51,642 bases of DNA from Desulfotignum sp. (lineage in GTDB: Bacteria; Desulfobacterota; Desulfobacteria; Desulfobacterales; Desulfobacteraceae). The notes beneath the pieces were generated by a model. The model was not told the DNA's origin. It did no database searches and worked only from the letters and a program-made list of their open reading frames with translations. The stretch spans positions 1 through 51,642 of the forward strand of contig JAABUB010000015.1 in NCBI GenBank assembly GCA_011389575.1. Direction: 5' to 3'. This document shows positions 35,307 through 42,712 of this stretch, piece by piece. Within the stretch, counting starts at the first letter, position 1; each line of letters begins with the position of its first letter. Made by a program: the position numbers and the translations under genes.

Positions 35307-35378
35307 GTGGGGTCAGGCTTGGCTTATTGGCTTATTGCAACCCTCCGCAATAAGCCAATAAGCCAAGCCTGACCCCAC
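35307..35378. repeat. Family B palindrome, copy 2 (perfect 32-bp arms)
   Basis: Arms 35307-35338 and 35347-35378 match perfectly over 32 bases around an 8-base loop. The outer part GTGGGGTCAGGCTTGG is shared with the palindrome at 28418; the inner arm is a doubled GGCTTATT. It sits between livH and livK inside the operon, where an RNA hairpin of this strength would affect decay or readthrough. Confidence 0.9.
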
Positions 35379-35387
35379 CGACCTCTT

Positions 35388-36263
35388 TCACACCTTTTTT
35401 ACATAATGTCTGGCAAACAGGCCGCTGGGTTTAAAACACAGCACCAGGACGATGATGGCAAAGGCCACGACAGATTTAAATTCAATGGACACGTATCCGC
35501 CAAACAGATTCTCTATGATTCCCAGCAGGTAGGCGGCCACAACAGCGCCTGGAAGTGATGTCATACCCCCCATGACCGCTGCGGCAAATCCTTTGAGCAT
35601 GGGGTCCCACATCATGAAGGGGTGCATGATAACAGGGGATATCAGCAGTCCGGCAGTTGCCCCCACCACCGAAGAGATCCCCCAGGTCATCATCATGATC
35701 CGATTGGTTCGGATTCCCACAATCTTTGCAGCGACACTGTTCTGCTGGGTGGCTTTCATGGCAAGTCCCAGCCGGGTATACCTGAAAAAGAAAAACAGCA
35801 GAATCATGAGACCAAGGGCTGAAACCAGTGTCAGGGCTTCCAGTTTGGAAATAAATATATCACCGATAATAAAGCTGTCATAGGGACCTATGGGAAACGG
35901 CATGGTTTTATGTTCCGCACCGAATTTCCAGGAAACCAGGCCCAGCAGCACCATCTCCAGCCCTATAGTAATGACAATGGTGCCCAGGATATTGGGATTT
36001 TTGGCCCTTCTGAGTACGGCAAACTCCAGAAATGCGCCCAGAAAAGCTGCAAAGACAAAGGCCAGGGCAAAAGCCAGCCATACAGGATATCCAAATGTGG
36101 TGAGCAGCATCATGGTGAAAAACGATGTCACCAGGGCCATTTCCCCCTGGGCAAAATTGGGAACTTCAGAGGTCTTGTAAATTATGACCATGGCAAGGCC
36201 CATGAGGGCATAGGAGCTGCCCACGGCTACCCCGCTCACAATCATCTGAACAAAATCAACCAT
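35388..36263 (-). CDS. livH: Liv-type ABC transporter permease LivH
   Basis: The 291-residue protein has about eight membrane segments. It carries the LivH pattern GLAMVIIYKTSEVPNFAQGEMA near the start and FAAAVMGGMTSLPGAVVAAYLLGIIENLFGGY near the end. It follows livM by 60 bases and precedes the family B palindrome. Confidence 0.94.
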   Translation of the reverse strand: MVDFVQMIVSGVAVGSSYALMGLAMVIIYKTSEVPNFAQGEMALVTSFFTMMLLTTFGYPVWLAFALAFVFAAFLGAFLEFAVLRRAKNPNILGTIVITIGLEMVLLGLVSWKFGAEHKTMPFPIGPYDSFIIGDIFISKLEALTLVSALGLMILLFFFFRYTRLGLAMKATQQNSVAAKIVGIRTNRIMMMTWGISSVVGATAGLLISPVIMHPFMMWDPMLKGFAAAVMGGMTSLPGAVVAAYLLGIIENLFGGYVSIEFKSVVAFAIIVLVLCFKPSGLFARHYVKKV

Positions 36264-36323
36264 GCTTTTTTCCTTTCACATCCGGTCCTCAGGCATCTTG
36301 ACAGCCGTTAACCCGATATCGCA

Positions 36324-37373
36324 TCAAAACGGCCAGGTGCGCCAGTACCGTTTGGTCCTCAGCCATACCCCGTACAGGCCCAGTGGTTCAAACAGCATGA
36401 TGGCCACCATGATGGACCCGAACACGATATACTGAATATTGGACACCCCGGTTATGGAAAACCATGACCTGGACAGGGCTTCCAGCCAATCCCCCAGAAA
36501 AGGGATGTCCAGGATATTTCTCAGTTTCAGATCCAGCCAGCACAAAAGGCCGGCCCCCACCACCGGTCCCATCAGGGAGCCCTGGCCTCCCACCACCACC
36601 ATGGCCAGAAACATGATGGACATCATCAGGGTAAATATTTCCGGTTCGATAAATTTTAACACAAAGGCATACAGACCGCCGCCGATGCCGGCGTAAAAGG
36701 CGGAAACCGCAAAAGCAAGGGTTTTATAAAATACAATATTCACCCCCATGGTCTGGGCTGCGATATCAGCATCCCGGATGGCAATAAACGCCCGCCCCAC
36801 ACGGGTTCTGATCAGGTTGCGCATGCCCGTCAAAAGCACAATTGTAATAAAGACCAGCAGAAAATAAAACTGCCTGTCCGTATTAATGATCCAGGATCCG
36901 ATAACAATATCCGGGGCATGGAGCCCTTCTCTGCCCCCGAACAATTCAATGCGGCCGATGATCTGGGTAATGGTCAAACCGAACCCCAGGGTGGCAATGG
37001 AAAGATACGGGCCTTCCAGGCGCAGAGCAGGCAGGCCCAGCAGAAATCCAAAACCGGCCGCCACCAGGGCGGAACAGGGCAGTGCCAGAAGAAAGGGCAG
37101 CCCGGCCTTGGCCATGAGGATCACAGTACCGTAAGCGCCGATGGCAAAAAAGCCGGCATGTCCCAGGCTGATCTGACCGGTATATCCCACCAGCAGGTTC
37201 AGGCCGGCTGCCACAATGATGTTGATGGCAATATAATTGGCCACATACACGTAATAATTGCCCACCACAAAGGGAAACACCACCAGGAAAACAAAAAGAA
37301 GTGCAAGCCAGAAAAGAACCACCGGAGAAGTGACAAGCTGAACATCTTCATAATAGGTGCGCTTCATATCCAT
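36324..37373 (-). CDS. livM: Liv-type ABC transporter permease LivM
   Basis: The 349-residue protein has about nine to ten membrane segments and the LivM motif NLLVGYTGQISLGHAGFFAIGAYG, with VGGQGSLMGPVVGAGLL near the end. The ATG at 37373 has GGGAG 9 bases upstream. It is the first gene of the livM-H-K-G-F-fadD operon and is divergent from the aromatic leader and DAHP synthase gene. Confidence 0.93.
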   Translation of the reverse strand: MDMKRTYYEDVQLVTSPVVLFWLALLFVFLVVFPFVVGNYYVYVANYIAINIIVAAGLNLLVGYTGQISLGHAGFFAIGAYGTVILMAKAGLPFLLALPCSALVAAGFGFLLGLPALRLEGPYLSIATLGFGLTITQIIGRIELFGGREGLHAPDIVIGSWIINTDRQFYFLLVFITIVLLTGMRNLIRTRVGRAFIAIRDADIAAQTMGVNIVFYKTLAFAVSAFYAGIGGGLYAFVLKFIEPEIFTLMMSIMFLAMVVVGGQGSLMGPVVGAGLLCWLDLKLRNILDIPFLGDWLEALSRSWFSITGVSNIQYIVFGSIMVAIMLFEPLGLYGVWLRTKRYWRTWPF

Positions 37374-37495
37374 GAGCAAAAACTCCCTGCTGGAAAAACA
37401 GCTGATTGTCAGATGTGTATTTCCAGTCTTATTTGTTTATTCAGGTTGCTGTCAAGATAAAAAAAACAACTGCCAGATAAAAAATCCTGTTCCCC

Positions 37496-37519
37496 CCATA
37501 AAATTTATACATTTTATGG
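37496..37519. promoter_or_regulatory. Inverted repeat, possible operator
   Basis: CCATAAAA and TTTTATGG form perfect 8-base arms spaced by 8 bases, one of the few operator-like dyads seen. It lies just upstream of the -35 box of the DAHP synthase promoter and within the livM upstream region, so it could serve either gene. Confidence 0.4.
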
Positions 37520-37529
37520 ATATAAGTGC

Positions 37530-37558
37530 TTGACGAAACACTGCGAATGTGGTTTAGC
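37530..37558 (+). promoter_or_regulatory. Promoter for the aromatic leader and DAHP synthase
   Basis: TTGACG, 17 bases, then TTTAGC (weak -10) reads rightward; the leader peptide start is 29 bases beyond. No stronger match is in range. Confidence 0.4.
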
Positions 37559-37586
37559 TGAATAAAAACAAACGGAGCCTTTACTA

Positions 37587-37664
37587 ATGAATTGTGGCAA
37601 AGCAGACAGATGCTGTTTTTACTTCTGGTATTATTTTTACAGGAATCTGCCTGGGCTGCCATGA
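37587..37664 (+). CDS. Aromatic leader peptide (attenuator)
   Basis: A 25-codon frame starts at ATG 37587 with GGAG upstream and ends at TGA 37662-37664. Codons 11-18 read FYFWYYFY: three Phe, four Tyr and one Trp in a row (37617-37640). A terminator hairpin follows 20 bases after the stop and DAHP synthase comes next. This is the layout of ribosome-mediated attenuation, as in pheL or trpL leaders: ribosome stalling for want of any charged aromatic tRNA would favour readthrough. TGCCTG (37648-37653) can pair with CAGGCA (37691-37696) as antiterminator. Confidence 0.88.
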   Translation: MNCGKADRCCFYFWYYFYRNLPGLP

Positions 37665-37684
37665 GATTGTTCCCCTAAACTCAC

Positions 37685-37717
37685 AAGCCGCAGGCAAGAT
37701 CCGCCTGCGGCTTTTTT
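37685..37717 (+). terminator. Attenuator terminator upstream of DAHP synthase
   Basis: Arms AAGCCGCAGGC and GCCTGCGGCTT (37685-37695 and 37703-37713) pair perfectly over 11 bases with a 7-base loop. A run of T at 37712-37717 overlaps the end of the stem. It is the only strong intrinsic terminator seen in the window and lies 47 bases before the DAHP synthase start. Confidence 0.9.
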
Positions 37718-37764
37718 GTTTCCAGCCAAAGGCGGGCCTTTTTGATCTGCAAAAGGAAACCGCC

Positions 37765-38802
37765 ATGACAAAAACCTTTGACATCCATGTAAAAGAGTTC
37801 AAACCCCTCACCCCTCCGGCAAAGATGAAGCAGACACTGCCCCTGTCTGATGATGCGGCCCGGACCGTTATCACCGGCCGCAGGGATGTGGCAGCCATCA
37901 TGACCGGCAAAGACCCGCGCCTGCTGGTCATTGCCGGCCCCTGCTCCATCCACGACACCGAAGCGGCCCTGGAGTATGCCCGGAAAATGATGGACCTCCG
38001 CCGGAAGGTTGCAGACAAGATCAATCTGGTCATGCGCGTCTATTTTGAAAAACCCCGCACCACAGTGGGGTGGAAAGGACTGATTAACGACCCGTATCTG
38101 GATGCCTCCCATAACGTGAACGCAGGCCTTGGAACCGCCAGAAAACTGCTCATTGACATCAATGACATGGGCCTGCCCACAGCCACGGAAATACTGGATC
38201 CCATCACGCCCCAGTATATTGCGGGCCTGCTCACCTGGGTGGCCATCGGTGCCAGGACCACGGAATCACAGACCCACAGGGAAATGGCCTCCGGCCTCTC
38301 CATGCCGGTGGGATTTAAAAACAGCACCGACGGCAGCTTTACTGCTGCAATCAATGCCATGCAGGCTGCGGGCGCCCCCCAGCATTTTCTGGGCATCGAT
38401 CCGGAAGGGCGGTCATCCATTGTGTCCACCACAGGAAATCCATTCTGCCACATTGTTCTGCGGGGCGGAAACACCCCCAACTATGACCCGGTTTCCGTGG
38501 GCAAGGCCCGGGCACTTCTCAGGGAAAGAAAACTTATCGACAGTATCATGATCGACTGCTCCCATGACAATTCCGGCCAGAAATTCACCGGCCAGCCCTT
38601 TGTGTTCAAAAGCGCCCTGGACCAGCGTCTGGACGACAACCCCGGCATCGTGGGGTTGATGCTGGAAAGCAACCTGTTCGAGGGCAGCCAGAAATGTCCG
38701 GGGGATGGCTGTGCCCTCAGGTACGGGGTATCCATCACAGATGAGTGCATCTCCTGGGACACCACAACCAGCCTGATCAACTGTGCCCACAAGCGGCTGT
38801 AA
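37765..38802 (+). CDS. aroG: 3-deoxy-7-phosphoheptulonate (DAHP) synthase, class I
   Basis: This 345-residue AroF/G/H-type enzyme condenses PEP and erythrose-4-phosphate, the entry step to aromatic amino acids. LLVIAGPCSIHD, MRVYFEKPRTTVGWKGLINDP, GARTTESQ, GFKNSTDGS and IDCSHDNSGQK are the active-site stretches. The ATG at 37765 has AAGGA 8 bases upstream; the longer frame upstream runs through the terminator and is rejected. The leader peptide and terminator upstream indicate control by Phe, Tyr and Trp supply. Confidence 0.97.
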   Translation: MTKTFDIHVKEFKPLTPPAKMKQTLPLSDDAARTVITGRRDVAAIMTGKDPRLLVIAGPCSIHDTEAALEYARKMMDLRRKVADKINLVMRVYFEKPRTTVGWKGLINDPYLDASHNVNAGLGTARKLLIDINDMGLPTATEILDPITPQYIAGLLTWVAIGARTTESQTHREMASGLSMPVGFKNSTDGSFTAAINAMQAAGAPQHFLGIDPEGRSSIVSTTGNPFCHIVLRGGNTPNYDPVSVGKARALLRERKLIDSIMIDCSHDNSGQKFTGQPFVFKSALDQRLDDNPGIVGLMLESNLFEGSQKCPGDGCALRYGVSITDECISWDTTTSLINCAHKRL

Positions 38803-38814
38803 TCCGGTGTCTTT

Positions 38815-39603
38815 TCACTGCATGATCAGGGTTTTTACCGCCTGCATATACAGATCAAGGTCTTTTATGAATATATCATTGTGATTGGCGCCGGGGATTT
38901 TCACCAGGGTTTTTTCCAGGGAAGGGCTTGCATCGAACAGATCCTTTCCCTGGAAAAAGGAAATGAGCTGGTCAAACTCCCCGTGGAGAACCAGCAAAGG
39001 ACCGGACCAGTGTCTTATTTTTTCATGGTTTTCACATCCGGGTGTGGTGGCAAACCCTGCAGCTGCAGGATCAATGCCCAGTACGTTCAACAGTTTTTCC
39101 GTATGGCTGAACCCGCTTTCAACGATCAGAAAATCGATATCCCCGGGCCGTGCTGAGGCCAGTTCAATGGCAGGAGCACTGCCAAGGGATCTGCCCATGA
39201 CACCCAGGCTGCCGGTAAATCCGTGTTTGTGCAGCAGCTCCTGCACAAAATCCAGAATGGTGTGGCAGTCCGCCATCATACGGGAAACAGTGGGCGTTCC
39301 TGTGGACCGACCATACCCCCGATAGTCCACCACCAAAAAATTCATGCCCATCTGGTTGTACACCGGCCCGAGATCATCATAGTCGGAAACGATCTCCCCG
39401 TTGCCGTGAAAAAATAAAATCGTGGGAACCTGTTTGTCCTCCACATGGAAGCAGGCCCCGATCTGCACATGCTCATCCACAGGGATCATGAGCTCATTTG
39501 GTCTGGCAGGCCCTGTCCCGCCCCCTGCCCTGGGATGAAAGATACGGGCCAGCACCGCAGGATGGTCCAGTGCGCTGTAATCACATGGTGTTTTGTCTGT
39601 CAT
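38815..39603 (-). CDS. Alpha/beta hydrolase
   Basis: The 262-residue protein has an oxyanion-region HGNGE, a VVDYRGYGRS stretch, the nucleophile elbow GRSLGS, and later VLHGEFDQLI (Asp) and GANHNDI (His), giving a complete Ser-Asp-His triad. The class is serine hydrolase of the BAAT/DUF-type, with substrate unknown. AGGAGG 7 bases before ATG 39603 sets the start. It is convergent with DAHP synthase, 12 bases apart. Confidence 0.85.
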   Translation of the reverse strand: MTDKTPCDYSALDHPAVLARIFHPRAGGGTGPARPNELMIPVDEHVQIGACFHVEDKQVPTILFFHGNGEIVSDYDDLGPVYNQMGMNFLVVDYRGYGRSTGTPTVSRMMADCHTILDFVQELLHKHGFTGSLGVMGRSLGSAPAIELASARPGDIDFLIVESGFSHTEKLLNVLGIDPAAAGFATTPGCENHEKIRHWSGPLLVLHGEFDQLISFFQGKDLFDASPSLEKTLVKIPGANHNDIFIKDLDLYMQAVKTLIMQ

Positions 39604-39706
39604 GGCATCACCTCCTGTATCAGTCATACCAGGGTTTCACTTCCCAGGCAAGGGCCGGCAGCAAAGGTCTGAATATTTGCTATAGCAGCGTGCACTTCTA
39701 TGGGAA

Positions 39707-39867
39707 GCCCCTGGTGGTGTCCTGTGAACGGACCGTCAGCGTCGGAGGGGGCCTGGTAAAAGATGCCGGGATGGTTTTCAACCAGAGGACGGGATGCCGC
39801 ACTTCATTGTTCGTATGTAAACCGGCCCCCGCAGACCTCGGGCCGGGCACAGGACACCACCAGGGGC
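39707..39867 (+). repeat. Family A palindromic element, copy 5 (long form)
   Basis: Perfect 20-base outer arms (39707-39726 and 39848-39867) enclose GGACCGTCAG and CTCGGGCCGGG half-cores and an inner GGGGGCC/GGCCCCC stem, as in copy 2 at 18536. Relative to copy 2 the outer stem has two changes in each arm, and both keep pairing. It lies in the divergent gap between the hydrolase and the radical SAM gene. Bases 39604-39706 and 39868-40000 show nothing else. Confidence 0.88.
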
Positions 39868-40000
39868 GCATTTTAGGACAAGTTCTGCACAGAGCAATCA
39901 AAAACGGAAATATCCAGAACAAGGATGCTGCGCTGAATAGATTCTATCCGGCAATGAATACCCCTTGAGAAACCAGCCCGCATCTGGTAGATCATAATCC

Positions 40001-41500
40001 ATGAAACATGCGGTGCTCATCAATAACGCACATCTGGAAAACTTCAGTGTCAGAAACCTCGGGGCATATCTGAAATCCTGCGGATACAGGATATCCACCA
40101 TCCACCATGAAAGCAGAAAAGAAGCGGTGTTCACCCCGCTTTCAGAAAAGGCCCTGCATATTCTGGCAGCATACTGCAAAACCTGCGATCTGGTGGGAAT
40201 AACCATTTTAACCACCCATCTGCTGCCCCGGGCCATACAGATCACCCAATACCTTGAAACCCGGATCACTGCCCCCATCATCTGGGGCGGTCCCCCTGTG
40301 ATTGCAGATCCGGCCTATTTTCTGCAGTTTAGCGATCTGGTGTGTGCAGGAGAAGGCGAACAGGTCATGGAACAGCTTCTGGCAGATATTTCTCCCGGCA
40401 AGATACCCGGTCTGGGATATCTGGCACCAGACAAAAAGCCTGTGGTAAATCCCCTGCCCCCCATGCTGGATGTGAACCAGCTGCCCATTGCCCGGGTGGA
40501 CCTGGAGGACGGGTATATGCTCACGGAATCCGGTCTGGTGTCTTTGAAAAAACATATCCCGGCAAGTCTTTCCACCTACAGTGTTCTTCTGGTCAGAGGA
40601 TGCCCCTACCAGTGTGCCTACTGCCTGAACAACCGCCTTATGACAGCGTTTCGAAAAAAAGGCCCCTATGTGCGCAAAATTGCCGTGGACCGAGTGATCC
40701 AGGAGCTGGAATGGGCCAGAAACAATATTCCCCATCTGAAACGCATCATTATTGATGATGACGATTTTTTCCTCAACTCAGAAGACAGAATCCAAAAATT
40801 TCTTGCCCGGTACATGGAAAAAATCCATCTGCCGGTATTCTATATCCAGGCCAACACCCGGCAGATCACCCGGGCAAAGCTGAAAATTCTGGCAGACAGC
40901 GGCCTTACCCTGCGGTATCTGAAAATCGGGCTCCAGTCAGCCAGCCTGCGCATCAGCAAAGATATTTTCAACCGGCCCCTGGACAAAAAGGCCTATCTGG
41001 AAAAACTCACCCTGGTTGTGAACAGCAAAATCCGGGTTATGATCGACGTGATATCCGCCAATCCCTATGAAACAACAAAAGACAAACATGAAGTGCTGCA
41101 ATTTTACCTGAAAATCCTGAAGATCATCCTGCACCGCAAAACAGTTGACCAGCCCGTCAAAATCTATGACCACAAGCTGATGTATTTTCCCGGCACCCCC
41201 CTGTATGAAAGGGCCTTAAAAGACGGGCACATCCCCTGTGATTACGTGGAAAAGGTATTGCTCAAACGCAGCACCCTGCGCCATCACCAGGAGGACATGG
41301 ACAACGATGCCTTGATCGTGTGGCTTTTCAATATTGCAGCCCGGAAAAAAACATTTTACAAAACCGCCCATACCCTGCTCAGGATCATGGCCGTACCCCC
41401 TGTATTTTCCGCCATAACCCGCTATAACCTGGCCGGACGGTTAGGCGCTTTTTTCCGGATGCCTGTGGTGAAAAAGCTGGTGGACAAAATTCAGATCTGA
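40001..41500 (+). CDS. B12-binding-type radical SAM protein
   Basis: The 499-residue protein has an N-terminal Rossmann-like domain of the B12-binding type (about 1-135), then a radical SAM domain with VRGCPYQCAYC (C201, C205, C208). The DxHxxG cobalamin-ligand motif expected after the first strand is not seen, so cobalamin may bind base-off without a His ligand or not at all. A long C-terminal part (about 400-499) is basic. The product is unknown. Its stop lies inside a tandem repeat shared with the convergent kinase gene. Confidence 0.83.
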   Translation: MKHAVLINNAHLENFSVRNLGAYLKSCGYRISTIHHESRKEAVFTPLSEKALHILAAYCKTCDLVGITILTTHLLPRAIQITQYLETRITAPIIWGGPPVIADPAYFLQFSDLVCAGEGEQVMEQLLADISPGKIPGLGYLAPDKKPVVNPLPPMLDVNQLPIARVDLEDGYMLTESGLVSLKKHIPASLSTYSVLLVRGCPYQCAYCLNNRLMTAFRKKGPYVRKIAVDRVIQELEWARNNIPHLKRIIIDDDDFFLNSEDRIQKFLARYMEKIHLPVFYIQANTRQITRAKLKILADSGLTLRYLKIGLQSASLRISKDIFNRPLDKKAYLEKLTLVVNSKIRVMIDVISANPYETTKDKHEVLQFYLKILKIILHRKTVDQPVKIYDHKLMYFPGTPLYERALKDGHIPCDYVEKVLLKRSTLRHHQEDMDNDALIVWLFNIAARKKTFYKTAHTLLRIMAVPPVFSAITRYNLAGRLGAFFRMPVVKKLVDKIQI

Positions 41501-42678
41501 TCTGACTGGAGCGTCTGATCTGACTGGGGCGTCTGATCTGACCGGAGTGTCTGATCCTTCTGGGGCAACGAGATGGTGAATGTGGTACCCCGGCGTTTTA
41601 TGGAGTCCACCGCAACGGTTCCCTGGTGCTGGGCTATGATGTTTTTTGCAATGAACAGACCGAATCCTGTGCCCTTCACCTGCTTGGAGGAAAAAAACAG
41701 ATCAAAAATTTTCTCCTTGGTTTCCACATCCATGCCGCAGCCGTTATCTGCAATTTTTATCACCAGGCTTTCCCGGCCTTTTTCAACCATAAGAGTGATT
41801 TCATGCCCGGTCTTGTCCTTGTCTTCCAGGCACGCATCCACGGCATTGTCCAGAATATTGACCAGGGCGGACATCATGAATGCCCCATCTATGTTCAGAA
41901 TCCGGGGGGCCTGGTCTGAAACCACGTGAAAGGCAATGGGGTGATGTGCCAGCTTCATTGCCATGGTCTTCTGGATATCTGCCAGAAACTTTTTTGCCGG
42001 AACAGGCTGCCTGTTCATCTGCCGGTCCTTGGAATACATCAGAATATCCATGATCATCTGCTTGATCTTGTCCACATTCTGGGCCAGCAGATCAAGGCCT
42101 TCAGATATATCTGCAAAATTTTGTTTTTTCAGACCGGACCGGGTAATGTACAGCCCCCCGTCAAGGTTGGTGAGCAGTCCTTTTATATTGTGGGAAACCG
42201 TGCCGATCATCAGGCCTAAAGAAGACAGGTGGCTGTTCAACCTGGATTTTTCCACCACCAGCCTTTCCAGTTTATGGGTGTATTCCGCCAGCTTCTGGTC
42301 TGCAATGAGTTTGTCCACCGCCTTGGAAACGGCCAGTTCCAGGATGTCGACATTCACCGGCTTGGTAATAAAATCCGCAGCCCCGAATTTCAGACTGGAA
42401 ATGGTCAGATCCATGTCCCCATGCCCGGTTATCATGATCACCTGGGTATCAGGTGCCCGCTGTTTCACCTGTTTGAGCAGTTCAATCCCCCCCATGACCG
42501 GCATTTTAATGTCTGTTATCACAATGGACGGCTGTTTTTCTTCAAACAGCTCAAGAGCAGCTTTGCCGTCTTTGGCCAGAAACACCTGGTAACCGATGTC
42601 GGTAAGGGTTATTTCCAGGACATCCCGGATATCATCTTCATCATCCACAACCAGGATGGCAAATTGTTTCTTGTCCAT
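41491..42678 (-). CDS. Receiver-histidine kinase (response regulator/kinase) protein
   Basis: The 395-residue soluble protein starts with a receiver domain (D12/D13, phospho-acceptor D56 in ITDIKMPVMGG, T in MITGHGD, K in TKPVNV). A coiled linker and a kinase core follow, with H163 in VSHNIKGLLTNLDGG and ATPase boxes VNILDNAVDAC, DNGCGM and GTGFGLFIAK. It lies 34 bases after the heme sensor kinase and ends the hdr operon, so it may receive phosphate from that kinase. The C-terminal 25 residues are a 6-residue SDQTLQ-type repeat encoded by an 18-bp tandem repeat. Confidence 0.88.
   Translation of the reverse strand: MDKKQFAILVVDDEDDIRDVLEITLTDIGYQVFLAKDGKAALELFEEKQPSIVITDIKMPVMGGIELLKQVKQRAPDTQVIMITGHGDMDLTISSLKFGAADFITKPVNVDILELAVSKAVDKLIADQKLAEYTHKLERLVVEKSRLNSHLSSLGLMIGTVSHNIKGLLTNLDGGLYITRSGLKKQNFADISEGLDLLAQNVDKIKQMIMDILMYSKDRQMNRQPVPAKKFLADIQKTMAMKLAHHPIAFHVVSDQAPRILNIDGAFMMSALVNILDNAVDACLEDKDKTGHEITLMVEKGRESLVIKIADNGCGMDVETKEKIFDLFFSSKQVKGTGFGLFIAKNIIAQHQGTVAVDSIKRRGTTFTISLPQKDQTLRSDQTPQSDQTLQSDQI
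41496..41567. repeat. 18-bp tandem repeat at convergent gene ends
   Basis: Three close copies plus one degenerate copy of an 18-base unit (TCTGATCTGACTGGRGCG) span the 3' end of the kinase gene and overlap the stop of the radical SAM gene. It is translated in the kinase frame as DQTLQS/DQTPQS/DQTLRS. Confidence 0.85.
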
Positions 42679-42712
42679 GATTTCCTCCCTGCCTTGTTGA
42701 CGGCGTTACATA

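Noticed and set aside
37594..37764. N-terminal extension of DAHP synthase
   Set aside because: The open frame runs through the terminator hairpin, while ATG 37765 has a proper ribosome site and begins the normal enzyme length.
18303..39867. Family A elements as integron attC sites or retron parts
   Set aside because: No GTTRRRY-type site, integrase, cassette array or reverse transcriptase was seen in the window.
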